From AC-32 sp963717725 (GTDB lineage Bacteria > Actinomycetota > Thermoleophilia > Gaiellales > Gaiellaceae): a stretch of DNA of 64,000 bases. A program made the translations under genes and the position numbers. The notes beneath the pieces were generated by a model. That model was not told the DNA's origin. It searched no databases and saw only the letters and a list, made by a program, of their open reading frames with translations. The stretch spans positions 62,001 through 126,000 of the forward strand of contig CAVQWS010000027.1 of assembly GCA_963717725.1 (NCBI GenBank). Direction: 5' to 3'. Of this stretch, positions 54,873-63,694 are shown in pieces (the stretch's first letter is position 1; each line of letters starts with the position of its first letter).

Positions 54873-54896
54873 GGGACCAGCTTAAGCTCCAAAGCC
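54873..54896. promoter_or_regulatory. Palindromic bidirectional leaderless promoter
   Basis: The 24-bp gap contains agcttaagct (54879-54888). Read either way it gives TAAGCT: 8 nt before GTG 54897 on the plus strand and 6 nt before GTG 54872 on the minus strand. The two -10 elements overlap by two bases in one palindrome. Confidence 0.65.
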
Positions 54897-56105
54897 GTGG
54901 ACGTGCGCAAATGGCCGAGGAAGAACGATCCTGACTCGGTTCGGGCGCGCCAGGAGGCGCTCGGGCTCGACGGCGAGGTGACCGGGCTCAACCTCGAGCC
55001 CTTCGCGCGCGCGCAGGAGATGCTGACGGGCGCGGCCGTGATCCCGGTCTCGGTGGTCGGGCCGCTGGAGCTCGAGCTCGGCGAGTACGAGCTGCGCGAG
55101 CCGGGCGGTGAGCTCGCCGAGACCGGCAGGGCGAAGGACTCGGTCTTCGTGCCGCTGGCGCACACCGAAGGCGGTCTCTCGGCGTCGCTGCACCGCGGTG
55201 CCCGGGCGGTGGCCGAGTCAGGCGGCTTCCGCACCTACGTGCTCGCCGACCGGATCACGCGCGCGTCGTGCTTCGTCTGCGGCTCGGCCGCGGAGGCGAT
55301 CGCGCTCGCCGGCTGGATCGAGGGCGAGCTCGAGGCGATGCGGGCCTGGCTCGCCGAACAGGACGACCCGTCGCTCTCGAAGCACGCGCGCCTGCGCGAG
55401 ATGAAGACCCACGTCGTCGGCCCGATGTGCCACGTGCTCTGGCGCTGGACGACCGGCGATGCCGTCGGCGCGAACATGATGACCCGCAACTCCTACGCCC
55501 TGAACATGGCTTACGTGATGGAGCGCGCGCCGGTGAAGCCGCAGCGCTCGATCCTCGAGGCCAACATGGGCGGCGACAAGAAACCGTCGTTCGAGTACTT
55601 CCAGAGCGGCCACGGCAAGACGGTGCTCGCCGAGGCGACGCTGACGGAGGATGCGGTCAGGCGGGTGCTGCGGACGAAGCTAGACGACCTCGCCGAGCTG
55701 GCCTGGGCCGGGACGCACGGAGCGATCGCGTCCGGGATGCAGTCGGTCGCGTTTACCCCCGCGACGGCGATCGCGGCCGTCTTCGCGGCGACCGGCCAGG
55801 ATCTGGGCATGGTCGGTACCAGCTCGATGACCCACGGCGCCGCACGGCGGGTCGAGGAGGGCCTGCAGGTCTCGATCCGGCTGCCCGGGCTCGAGGTGGC
55901 GACGATCGGCGGCGGCACGACGCTGCCGTTCACGCGCCGCTGGCTCGAGCTGCTCGGCTGTGCGGGCGCCGGCAAGGTCTACCGCTTCGCCCAGATCGTG
56001 GCCGCGGCGACGCTCGCGCTCGAGATCTCCGCCTCGGCCGCGATGGCAACGGCCGGCTCGGCCGAGTTCTTCCGCGCGCATCATGAGCGCGGCGGACTTC
56101 GCTGA
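54897..56105 (+). CDS. 3-hydroxy-3-methylglutaryl-CoA reductase
   Basis: A 402-residue enzyme that makes mevalonate from HMG-CoA. Signatures: TGAAVIPVSVVGPLELE near residue 43, AHTEGGLSASL with the catalytic Glu near residue 88, GDAVGANMMTRNSY with Asp, AATGQDLGMVGTSS and EVATIGGGTTLPF, in the order of the family. The remaining mevalonate pathway genes are not in this window. It starts at GTG 54897, with no ribosome site, at the palindromic promoter. Confidence 0.93.
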   Translation: MDVRKWPRKNDPDSVRARQEALGLDGEVTGLNLEPFARAQEMLTGAAVIPVSVVGPLELELGEYELREPGGELAETGRAKDSVFVPLAHTEGGLSASLHRGARAVAESGGFRTYVLADRITRASCFVCGSAAEAIALAGWIEGELEAMRAWLAEQDDPSLSKHARLREMKTHVVGPMCHVLWRWTTGDAVGANMMTRNSYALNMAYVMERAPVKPQRSILEANMGGDKKPSFEYFQSGHGKTVLAEATLTEDAVRRVLRTKLDDLAELAWAGTHGAIASGMQSVAFTPATAIAAVFAATGQDLGMVGTSSMTHGAARRVEEGLQVSIRLPGLEVATIGGGTTLPFTRRWLELLGCAGAGKVYRFAQIVAAATLALEISASAAMATAGSAEFFRAHHERGGLR

Positions 56106-56189
56106 GATCGAGTGATGTAGCCGACTCGTTTCTAGCCGATAATCGCCTGCAAAACCGACGACTCTGCGGCCAGTAACGAGGTGAGCGAA

Positions 56190-56465
56190 ATGCTTCGAAT
56201 CTGGCTGATGGCAATGTTCGCGGCAGCCGTCCTCGTGGTTGTGAAAGACCACGACGTCCTCTATCGCGCCGGCCTGGTCGGCCACTGCACCACTGCGCCG
56301 CGCCCGGCAGGGACAGGCGGTTCCTGGCGCGCCTGCGAGAAGGGCGTGCTCGACGGGCGGCCCGACCTCTCGAGGAGCTCGTGCAAGCGGCGCGGGCAGG
56401 ACGGCAAGGTCGAGTTCTGGAGCTGCCCGGCACGAGTCGAGTCCGGCCGAACCGCTAGCCGCTGA
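56190..56465 (+). CDS. Small secreted or membrane-anchored protein
   Basis: About 91 residues from ATG 56190 (MLRIWLMAMFAAAVLVVV) with a signal/anchor, then a Cys-bearing part: GHCTTAPR, RACEKGV, SSCKRRG and WSCPARV. Four cysteines could form two disulfides. No family known to me. Its end overlaps the end of the convergent large protein by 11 bp. Confidence 0.6.
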   Translation: MLRIWLMAMFAAAVLVVVKDHDVLYRAGLVGHCTTAPRPAGTGGSWRACEKGVLDGRPDLSRSSCKRRGQDGKVEFWSCPARVESGRTASR

Positions 56466-59400
56466 CGACCAGGTCGACCTCGGGCCCGTTCGGCCAGAAC
56501 GCTCCGAACCGGGGCACAGCGGTGACGACGCGCCCGCGGGGAACGCGACTTGCTCGCACGCGGTGGACGTGCCCGATGCGACACCCGCCTCGGCCGAGCC
56601 GTCGGGCAGCTGCGGCCACCGACTGGCCGCGGAAGTCGTGCACGTGGCACACGCCGAGCGTGTTCGTCAGCACGGCAACCCCGCTTGGGCTGAACATGGG
56701 AACCGCGAGCTCGGCACGCCCGTCGCCGTCCAGGTCCTGGACGAGGGCGGTCGGAGGCGTGTCATTCGAAGCGGGAGCGTCGTAGCCGCCCGCGGCCTCG
56801 AACCGGCCGTCGCCGCGATTGAGGAAGACGGCCAGGCGCAACGGGAGTCCGTAGGACGACGCCGCGGTCACGAGGTCGATCCTCCCGTCGCCGTTCACGT
56901 CTCCGGCGGACACCTTCCGCGAGCCGCATCCCTCATCGCCGACGGGAAGCTCGCGGGGCTTCCAAAAGCCTCCGCTGGTGCGAGCGAGCATCACTGCCGG
57001 CGTGCAACCTTCGAGGATCAAGTCCGGGCGACCCTTCCCGTCAAGGTCCGCGACCGTGACCGCCGCCGAGTCCTCGGGAATCGCGACCGACCGGGCCCGA
57101 GGAAACGTGCCGTCGCCGGCCCCCTCGAGGACGGTGAACTCCGGGCCGCTCGAATAGCCCACGACGACGTCCGCGCTACCGTTGCCGGTCACGTCCGCGA
57201 TCGTCAGGGACGTCGCGGGCGAAGCGACGGCGCGCTGATGCCGCCGACGCAGAGTCCCGTCGCCGCGGTTCAGGAAGATCGAGACCGTGTCGTCGAGCGT
57301 GTTCGCGGTAACTAGATCGGGTGCGCCATCGCCATCGAGGTCTCCCACGGCCAGCGCGCCCGGCGAGCGACCGACTCGATAGCGCCGTGGCGGCGCGAGC
57401 AACCCGTCGCCTCGGTTGCGCAGGATCGCGATCGCGCCCAGGCCCCCGAGCGTCACCGTGACGTCGAGGCGGCCGTCCCGGTCGAGGTCGGAGAGGGCCA
57501 GCGCGGTCGGGTATGCGCCGAGCGGGTAGTCGTGCCGGGCCTCGAAGGCCGGGCCCTGCAGCACGGAGACCGAGCGCCCTCGCTCGTTGCCGGTGACTAG
57601 GTCAGGCCGACCATCCCCGTCGAGGTCGCCCGCAGCCACGACGGCCGGCCCTGGTCCGGTCGCGAATGTCTGGGCAGAGCGAATGCAACGCGGCTGATAC
57701 GACGTCCCGGTCGCGAGCCGCCGCTCGAGCTCCTTGCGCGGCACCAGTGCGAGACGCCCTTCGCGCTCGGACGTGCGGTACGAGTAGTAGAGGCCGGCGC
57801 CGCCGATCGCGGCCCGGACAGGCCCGCGGCACGGTGTGAACGTGACCGCTCGCCCGTCGTCGAGCCGCAGAGCGGTCACGACCGCGCCGTGCCGGAGCAC
57901 GACGACGCCGCTCGACGCGCCGTCGAGGACCGTTCCGGGCAGGAGTAGTCGCTGCTCGAGGAGGCCGCCGCCGTCCGTGTCGTAGATCTCGAGCGAGCCC
58001 GCCCGGGCCGCGATCAGGCGGGAGCCGTCGAGCAGCACGGTCTGCAACCGCTTCGTGTCGAGCGCCACCCGGCTCACGACCTGGCAGTGGTCGTCGACAA
58101 TGATCTCTTTACCCTCGCCACGAAGCGCAAGACGCGCACCGTCGACCGCTTCCGCGTCCTGGTCTCCCGGCAGCTTGCACCGCCGCACGTGGCCGCCCGG
58201 CTCGGCGACGCGCACGTGTGACTCGATTGCGAAGACCCGCCCGCGACCGACGGGGTCGAAGGGCCGGAGGAACTCGTTGCCGTAGTCCTCGCCGTCGTCG
58301 AAGTCGACCTCGAGCGGGTCCGCGGCCGGCAGGCGCGCCCGGTGGACGTCCACGCCGCAGCCGCCGTTGCCGCAGCCAAGGTTGGTCGACCAGCCGACCA
58401 TCGAGCCCGCGAGCGCGAGCTCGTAGACGCTGACGTCGTTCTCGTAGTCGTCGCACGGTGCCGGGAGCCGATACGAGACACGCAGGATCCGCGCTCGGCT
58501 CGGCGTCCACACGGAGACGTGCTCACAGTCGGTCTCGGTCGAGTCCGCGATGTATGCGACCGACCCGCCGTCAGCGGCAAGGCGGCCGATCGGCTTCTCC
58601 GTCCCGAGCAGCCGCGGGCCGAGCACGCGCTCGCTCGGCTCGAGCGGAGCCGCAGGGCGATGCGCCGGGGCGCCGTTGACGACCCCGATCACGTCGTTGA
58701 CGCCGCTGCTCGTCAGGCGGCGAAGATCGGTGCCGTCGGTGCGGATGCTCCAGATCTGGGCCGGATCGATACCCGTGTGCGCGGCGATCGTCAGACGAGT
58801 GCCGTCGGCCGACCAGAGCGGCGACGCGTACGAGTCGGACGCGATCGGCGGGCCGATGCGCTTCGTCCGGCCCGTGGGCGACGCGACCAGCAGCCGCGAG
58901 CCCGCGGCGATCGCAAGCCGGGAGCCATCGGGCGACCATGAGTAGAGGGCGCCGTCCTCCTCGTCGGCCGGGCCGACGCGCCGGCGGTCGGAACCATCGG
59001 GGCGGACGATCCACACGCCGACGTCCTTGAGCGCCGCGCGTTCCGCCTTGGGCGACTCGCAGTACGGACAGCCCGGGCTGACGTAGGCGATCCAGCGTCC
59101 GTCGGGCGACCAGGTCGGGCCGTCGCAGTTCCCGGGCAGGAGCCGCCGCTCACCCGCGAGCGCCGCGAGCCGCCCCGGCAACGGCGTCGCCGCCACCGCA
59201 CAGTGGCTCCCCGTCTCGAAAGCGAGCGAGCCGCTGTCCGGCGAGAACTCGGGCACACCGCACGGCCCGGGGATCCTTCCCTGCTCGGACGTGAACCGCG
59301 CCGTCGTGACGACGCAGCCGCGGCCGGTGTGGAAGGCCAGCAGCTCGCCGTTGGGGGACCAGTCCGGTGGGCCGGCGCGGCCGAGCTTTCGCAGGTTGCG

Positions 59401-59850
59401 CCCGTCGGCGTCGACCACGACCAGGTGCGGGTGTTCATCGGCGTCGCTACGCACGATCGCCACGGTCGAGCCGTCAGGAGAGAAGGTGAGGTACCTGAGC
59501 TCGCTGCCCGAAGCCGGCAAGCGTCGCAGCGCGGAGCCGTCGGCGTGCGAGACGTAGATCGCGTCCGTGTTGCCGTTGCCGTACGCGATCAGCCGGCCGT
59601 CGGGAGAGACGTCGATCGGGTTGAGCGGGCTCTCGTGTCCCAGGAGGGTCGTGAGACGCGAGCCGTCGGGCCGCAGCGAGTAGGCCTGGCCGTCGCCGAT
59701 CGTGTACTCGTCGCCGGCCCGGGTGCTCGAGATTACGAGCCAGGGGGCGGCGTCGTGCGGTGTGGCTTCCCTGGAAGACCAGGCGGCGGCTGCGACCACG
59801 GCGGCGGCTGCGACGATCGGGGCAATGACGACCGTTCTCACAGGCGCCAT
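56455..59850 (-). CDS. Large exported protein: TolB-type propeller, FG-GAP repeats and PASTA-like end
   Basis: An 1131-residue protein. After a signal/anchor (VVIAPIVAAAAVVAAAAW) the first 400 residues carry PD40/TolB-type repeats with SPDG (ISVSPDGRLIAYG-like, FSPDGSTVAIV, WSPDGRWIAYV). Residues about 700-1050 carry at least seven FG-GAP/VCBS repeats, DLDGDGRPDLV. The last 60 residues (VCHVHDFRGQSVAAAARRL) look like a PASTA domain. The mix suggests an extracellular binding or surface protein. The ATG at 59850 is chosen; 59877 would add 9 residues. Confidence 0.85.
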   Translation of the reverse strand: MAPVRTVVIAPIVAAAAVVAAAAWSSREATPHDAAPWLVISSTRAGDEYTIGDGQAYSLRPDGSRLTTLLGHESPLNPIDVSPDGRLIAYGNGNTDAIYVSHADGSALRRLPASGSELRYLTFSPDGSTVAIVRSDADEHPHLVVVDADGRNLRKLGRAGPPDWSPNGELLAFHTGRGCVVTTARFTSEQGRIPGPCGVPEFSPDSGSLAFETGSHCAVAATPLPGRLAALAGERRLLPGNCDGPTWSPDGRWIAYVSPGCPYCESPKAERAALKDVGVWIVRPDGSDRRRVGPADEEDGALYSWSPDGSRLAIAAGSRLLVASPTGRTKRIGPPIASDSYASPLWSADGTRLTIAAHTGIDPAQIWSIRTDGTDLRRLTSSGVNDVIGVVNGAPAHRPAAPLEPSERVLGPRLLGTEKPIGRLAADGGSVAYIADSTETDCEHVSVWTPSRARILRVSYRLPAPCDDYENDVSVYELALAGSMVGWSTNLGCGNGGCGVDVHRARLPAADPLEVDFDDGEDYGNEFLRPFDPVGRGRVFAIESHVRVAEPGGHVRRCKLPGDQDAEAVDGARLALRGEGKEIIVDDHCQVVSRVALDTKRLQTVLLDGSRLIAARAGSLEIYDTDGGGLLEQRLLLPGTVLDGASSGVVVLRHGAVVTALRLDDGRAVTFTPCRGPVRAAIGGAGLYYSYRTSEREGRLALVPRKELERRLATGTSYQPRCIRSAQTFATGPGPAVVAAGDLDGDGRPDLVTGNERGRSVSVLQGPAFEARHDYPLGAYPTALALSDLDRDGRLDVTVTLGGLGAIAILRNRGDGLLAPPRRYRVGRSPGALAVGDLDGDGAPDLVTANTLDDTVSIFLNRGDGTLRRRHQRAVASPATSLTIADVTGNGSADVVVGYSSGPEFTVLEGAGDGTFPRARSVAIPEDSAAVTVADLDGKGRPDLILEGCTPAVMLARTSGGFWKPRELPVGDEGCGSRKVSAGDVNGDGRIDLVTAASSYGLPLRLAVFLNRGDGRFEAAGGYDAPASNDTPPTALVQDLDGDGRAELAVPMFSPSGVAVLTNTLGVCHVHDFRGQSVAAAARRLGRGGCRIGHVHRVRASRVPRGRVVTAVPRFGAFWPNGPEVDLVVSG

Positions 59851-59920
59851 CCTCCGACTCGCGCGCAACGGGCCCATGACGCGCGTGTAACAGCTTCGTC
59901 ACAGCCGGTAGCGTCAGAGC

Positions 59921-59971
59921 ATGCTGCGCGAGGTCGCCGAGTATCCGAACTGCTTCGGCCCCTTCGACTAG
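59921..59971 (+). pseudogene. Truncated copy of the start of the acetyltransferase gene
   Basis: The sequence encodes MLREVAEYPNCFGPFD and a stop. It repeats, with three mismatches in the first 42 bases, the start of the acetyltransferase gene at 61159 (MLREVAEYPNCFGPLG). The membrane glycosyltransferase gene lies between the two copies. Confidence 0.75.
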
Positions 59972-59986
59972 TTCATCATTCGCGGC

Positions 59987-61159
59987 GTGAGGGCCGCCGG
60001 GATTCTGGGCTGCGTCGTCGCCGGGTTGCTCGCCGTTGCCACGGCGGCGGCGTCTTGGCCCGGCTCGCCGTTGCGAGCCGGAGCCCCCGAGCAGAGCGAC
60101 GTCCCCTCGGTGATCTTCCTTGCCGCGGCGGGCTGCGCGTTCGCCGCCTACGTGGCCGCGCTGCTGCTGCTGCGCCGGCGCGGCGGTGTCCTGGCCGTGG
60201 CATGCGCGCTGGCCATCGCAATACAGCTCGTCCCGTTGGCCGGGCCGCTCCTGCTCTCGCAGGACGCCTATGCCTACTGGGACTACGGCCGGCTCGCGAC
60301 CAGGCACGACGCGAACCCGTACGCGGTGGCACCGTCGCGCTTCCCGGCCGATCCGGCGACACGAGCGATGGCGCCCGCGTGGCGGACGTCGAAGAGCGTC
60401 TACGGCCCGGTGTTCACCGGCGCCTCGGCCGGCCTCGCCCAGGCGAGCGGCCACTCGGGCGAGACCGCCGCCTTCACTTACCGCCTCGTGGCCGCGACCG
60501 GCATGCTCGCGCTCGTCGCCATCGCAGCGCTCGTCGCGCCATTCCCGGCGTTCGGCGTCGCCTTCGTCGGCTGGAACCCGCTCCTCGCAATCGACTTCGC
60601 GGGCGGCGGTCACAACGACGTGTGGATGATGGTCCTGGTGCTCGGAGCGCTGGCACTTGCCGCCCGGCACCCGCGCCTGTCCGGCTCAGGCTGGGCGCTC
60701 GCAGCTGGTGTGAAGTGGGTCGCGCTCGCGCTCCTGCCGCTGAGCCTGGTGCGCGGCCCACGAGCGCGGGCGGCGGCCGCCGGCTTCCTCGTGGCGGCGT
60801 CAGCGCTCGCCACGGCCGCTTTCCTCGCCTTCGGAACCAATTGGCTGACCGCAGTCGTCCCGGTCGCCCAACGCCACGCCGCCTGGGCCGTCCCTTCCCG
60901 GCTCGGCGCCCTGGGGCTCCCGGGCTGGCTCGCGCTCGTGCCTCTCGCGATGGCGGTTCCCTGGCTCGTGCGCAGCGCGCGAGCCGGGCGTGGCCGGCTC
61001 GGACTCACGTCGGGGCTCCTGCTCGTCGGTACGCCGTGGCTGCTCCCGTGGTACGCGGTCTGGGCGGTCGCCCTCGCCGCGATCGAGGAGGACGCAGCCG
61101 CCTGGGTGCTGACGCTCGCGCTCTGCGCCTACCTGCTGCCGGACCGGGTGCCGATCTGA
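59987..61159 (+). CDS. Integral membrane glycosyltransferase (GT87/mannosyltransferase-like)
   Basis: A 390-residue protein with about ten hydrophobic segments. Key pieces are LLLSQDAYAYWDYGRLATRHDANPY with acidic Asp residues in the first loop, and GWNPLLAIDFAGGGHNDVWMM; this pattern is seen in polyprenol-phosphate-sugar dependent transferases of GT-C type. It probably adds a sugar to a surface glycan or lipid. Its TGA overlaps the ATG of the acetyltransferase as TGATG. The unit 59921-61158 is flanked by direct repeats. Confidence 0.75.
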   Translation: MRAAGILGCVVAGLLAVATAAASWPGSPLRAGAPEQSDVPSVIFLAAAGCAFAAYVAALLLLRRRGGVLAVACALAIAIQLVPLAGPLLLSQDAYAYWDYGRLATRHDANPYAVAPSRFPADPATRAMAPAWRTSKSVYGPVFTGASAGLAQASGHSGETAAFTYRLVAATGMLALVAIAALVAPFPAFGVAFVGWNPLLAIDFAGGGHNDVWMMVLVLGALALAARHPRLSGSGWALAAGVKWVALALLPLSLVRGPRARAAAAGFLVAASALATAAFLAFGTNWLTAVVPVAQRHAAWAVPSRLGALGLPGWLALVPLAMAVPWLVRSARAGRGRLGLTSGLLLVGTPWLLPWYAVWAVALAAIEEDAAAWVLTLALCAYLLPDRVPI

Positions 61160-61917
61160 TGCTGCGGGAGGTCGCCGAGTACCCGAACTGCTTCGGCCCG
61201 CTCGGGCCGGGGGCCGAGCGGATCGAGACGCCGCGCTACACGCTCTGCCTCGGGCCGGGCTCGACCTGGAACACCGTCCAGCGGCAGCGCTTCCCGCTGG
61301 AGGAGCTCGACGAGGTGCTTGAGGAGGTCCGCGGCCACCTGCGCGAGCGCGGGCGGACCCAGACGCAGTGGGAGGTCGGCTCATCGGCGCCCGCCGGCCT
61401 GGTCGACGCGCTCCTCGCCCGCGGCGTGAGGCCCGACAAGGACCCGTACGCTGTCGCCCTCGTGCTCACCAGCGAGCCGCCGGCGATGCGGACAGGGTTC
61501 TCCGCACGCCGGGTCGAGACGATGGAGGAGCTCGAAGCGGCCTGCGCCGTCCAGTGGGAGGCGTTCGGCTCGACACCCGCAGAGATCGCCGAGGCCAAGA
61601 CCCTCTTGCCGACCCTCTTCCGCGAGAGCGAGACGCTACGGCACGCGGTCTGGCTCGACGGCGAGATCGTCTGCACCGGCACGGCCTCGCCGACCGAGCA
61701 CGGCCTGCTGCTCTACGGCGGCGCGACCGCGGAACGTGCCCGCGGCCGAGGTGCCTACCGAGCGCTGATCCGAGGCCGCTGGGACGACGCGGTCGCCCTC
61801 GGAACGCCGGCCCTGATCACCCAGGGCGGCTCGATGTCCCGGCCGATCCTCGAGCGCCTCGGCTTCGAGCGCGTCGGCGAGGTGCACATGCTGCTGGACG
61901 TTTTTGCGGACGTTTGA
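61159..61917 (+). CDS. GNAT family N-acetyltransferase
   Basis: A 252-residue protein. The first 90 residues are a variable N-terminal half; the C-terminal half shows the GNAT fold with FSARRVETMEELEAACAVQWEAF and the acetyl-CoA loop AERARGRGAYRALIRGRW near residue 192, then LITQGGSMSRPILERLGFERVGE. Substrate is unknown. A truncated copy of its first codons lies upstream at 59921. Confidence 0.85.
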   Translation: MLREVAEYPNCFGPLGPGAERIETPRYTLCLGPGSTWNTVQRQRFPLEELDEVLEEVRGHLRERGRTQTQWEVGSSAPAGLVDALLARGVRPDKDPYAVALVLTSEPPAMRTGFSARRVETMEELEAACAVQWEAFGSTPAEIAEAKTLLPTLFRESETLRHAVWLDGEIVCTGTASPTEHGLLLYGGATAERARGRGAYRALIRGRWDDAVALGTPALITQGGSMSRPILERLGFERVGEVHMLLDVFADV

Positions 61918-61921
61918 ACGC

Positions 61922-62203
61922 TCAGGCGAAAACCTCGACGCGATACGTGGACATCCCTTGGACCGAGTTGACCACGATTCGAAACGGCCCCGTGATGAAC
62001 GGCGTGACCATGCCGTATGCGTCCGCGGCCGGGCTCTCGTCCCAGGTCACGAGGTTCCCGTTCTGGTCGTAGATGTGCAGGTCGAAATCCACGCCTGGTT
62101 CGGACGGGTGGACGCTGAACGAATAGGTGCGGCCTCCCTCCAACACGACGTCCAGATGCTGGGCTTGGCCGGTCCCGATCACTCCCGCTCCCACGACGGC
62201 CAT
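61922..62203 (-). CDS. Small PPC-like domain protein
   Basis: A 93-residue beta-sandwich-like protein: VVGAGVIGTGQAQHLDVVLEGGRTYSFSV, then DFDLHIYDQNGNLVTWDESP and FITGPFRIVVNSVQGMSTYRVEV. This matches the bacterial pre-peptidase C-terminal (PPC) domain pattern, usually an extracellular domain. No signal peptide is evident. It is convergent with the acetyltransferase gene (4 bp apart). Confidence 0.78.
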   Translation of the reverse strand: MAVVGAGVIGTGQAQHLDVVLEGGRTYSFSVHPSEPGVDFDLHIYDQNGNLVTWDESPAADAYGMVTPFITGPFRIVVNSVQGMSTYRVEVFA

Positions 62204-62386
62204 TGCAATCCCTCCTTGACTTCGTCGGCTCGGACGACGGCTAGCCGTCCGCTAGCTCACGTCTTGGCCTTCGTGACGGAGTCGGAGGAGGCCGCAGAAC
62301 CCCGGCGGCTTCCGAAAGCTCAGGTCGAGGCGCACCACGAGAATCTCATTCATCGCACGGGGAGTCAACGCTCCCTCGTGAGGTAG

Positions 62387-62457
62387 AGGCGCCGACCAGA
62401 ATCGAACTGGTGTGCGAGGCTTTGCAGGCCTCTGCCTAACCACTCGGCCACGGCGCC
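62387..62457 (-). tRNA. tRNA-Cys (GCA)
   Basis: A 71-nt tRNA with acceptor GGCGCCG/CGGCGCC and discriminator T (U in the tRNA), the usual base for Cys. The anticodon loop reads CTGCAAA, so the anticodon is GCA. The T loop is GTTCGATTC. CCA is not encoded. Confidence 0.95.
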
Positions 62458-62508
62458 GCGGCGGTCATCGTAGCGTTGCGATTCCCGGCTCCCGGGTAGC
62501 TGTCTCGC

Positions 62509-63090
62509 ATGAGGCGTCTGGACGCACTGCGGGCTGAGGCGGGCGACTGCAAGGCCTGCGACCTCTGGAAGACCGGGACGCAGGTCGTCTTCGGCGAGGG
62601 CCCCGCGGGCGCGAACGCGATGTTCGTCGGCGAGCAGCCAGGCGACCAGGAGGACAAGGCGGGCCGCCCGTTCGTCGGGCCGGCGGGGAAGCTCTTCGAC
62701 AAGGCGCTCGCCGACGCCGGGATCGACCGCGAGCAGGTCTACGTGACCAACGTCGTCAAGCACTTCAAGTGGGTCGGGCGCGGCCAGCGGCGGATCCACC
62801 AGAAGCCGAACTGGTCTGAGGTCGACGCCTGCCGGCCGTGGCTGGACGGCGAGCTCGCGGCGGTCGAGCCGCGGGTGCTCGTCTGCCTCGGCGCGACCGC
62901 TGCCCAGGCGCTGCTCGGCCGGCAGTTTCGCGTCACGCGGGAGCGCGGCAAGCCGGTCGAGTCCGACCTCGCCGAGCACGTGCTCGCCACGATCCACCCG
63001 AGCGCGATCCTGCGCGGCGACCCCGAGAGCCGCGAGCAGGAGTACGCGACGTTCGTCCGCGACCTGAAGGTCGCCGCGAAGCTGCTCTAG
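62509..63090 (+). CDS. udgX: UdgX-type uracil-DNA glycosylase
   Basis: A 193-residue family-4-like uracil-DNA glycosylase. Two cysteines of the iron-sulfur cluster start the sequence (CKACDLW), followed by FVGEQPGDQEDKAGRPFVGPAG, and VKHFKWVGRGQRRIHQKPNWSEVDACRPW. The RRIHQKP loop with its His is the hallmark of UdgX, which stays covalently linked to the uracil site. HPSAILRG is the second motif. It starts at ATG 62509 right after the tRNA-Cys gene. Confidence 0.88.
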   Translation: MRRLDALRAEAGDCKACDLWKTGTQVVFGEGPAGANAMFVGEQPGDQEDKAGRPFVGPAGKLFDKALADAGIDREQVYVTNVVKHFKWVGRGQRRIHQKPNWSEVDACRPWLDGELAAVEPRVLVCLGATAAQALLGRQFRVTRERGKPVESDLAEHVLATIHPSAILRGDPESREQEYATFVRDLKVAAKLL

Positions 63091-63299
63091 AGATCCCAGT
63101 CGGGATCGTCGGCGGCGGGCTCGTCGCGATAGTGGCGCCGGTAGAACCAGAAGCCGGCTCCGGCGAGCGGGACGATCAGCAGGAAGCGGGGGTCGGCCCA
63201 CGCGGTCGCGAGCCAGAGCGCGGCCGCCGAGGCGGCCGCGCTCCACCGAATCGCCCGCTGCTCCCGGGCGGTCAGGCTCGTGTACAGGTCGTGAATCAT
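63087..63299 (-). CDS. Small membrane protein next to Flp pilin
   Basis: A 70-residue protein with two hydrophobic segments (about residues 20-32 and 38-52) and a charged C-terminal tail (DDPDWDL). ATG 63299 overlaps the stop of the pilin gene (ATGA), so it is coupled. It may assist pilin assembly; there is no clear family. Its end overlaps the end of udgX by 4 bp. Confidence 0.7.
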   Translation of the reverse strand: MIHDLYTSLTAREQRAIRWSAAASAAALWLATAWADPRFLLIVPLAGAGFWFYRRHYRDEPAADDPDWDL

Positions 63300-63496
63300 C
63301 CGGGGAGCATGCCGGCGATGCTCTCGAACGCCGCGCGGAGGTTGTCCGCCAACAGGGTGAGCGACGCGACCACAGCGAGTGTGACCACGGCGAGAACGAC
63401 GCCGTACTCGGCCATCGTCTGGCCCTCCTCTCGACGGCGAAAACCGTCCACCGTCGAAGCGGCAAACGCCTGCGTGAAGACGAAAAGCTTCAGCAC
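63296..63496 (-). CDS. Flp/Fap-type pilin subunit
   Basis: A 66-residue pilin with the Flp pattern: RRREEGQTMAEYGVVLAVVTLAVVASLTLL. Gly before Gln and Glu at +5 mark prepilin peptidase cleavage (EEG/QTMAE). GTG 63496 follows AGGGAGGTGAAC, a very strong ribosome site. It should form Flp (Tad) pili; no tad export genes are in this window. Confidence 0.88.
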   Translation of the reverse strand: MLKLFVFTQAFAASTVDGFRRREEGQTMAEYGVVLAVVTLAVVASLTLLADNLRAAFESIAGMLPG

Positions 63497-63694
63497 AAGT
63501 TCACCTCCCTTCGCGTGTTCGGGGAGGATCGGGCCTTGTTCTCTGTTTTTGGATGGTGCTCGGCTCCACGCCGCGACTCCTCCGAAAATGGCGCTAACTC
63601 AGCGGGGCCGCACCGCCTTGTGTGTTCCGAGAAGTAATCGGCTGTAGTGGGCGGAGCACCCCATCCCTCGCGGGAGCGATTTCGCCTCCTGGGC
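63497..63694. other. Upstream region of the pilin gene
   Basis: About 200 bp without a gene. It holds GC-rich inverted pieces (ggaggcgaaatcgctcccg on the minus strand). I could not match it to a known riboswitch, including cyclic di-GMP types. Confidence 0.4.

Noticed and set aside
63497..63694. A cyclic di-GMP riboswitch upstream of the pilin gene
   Set aside because: The conserved core of known classes could not be recognised.
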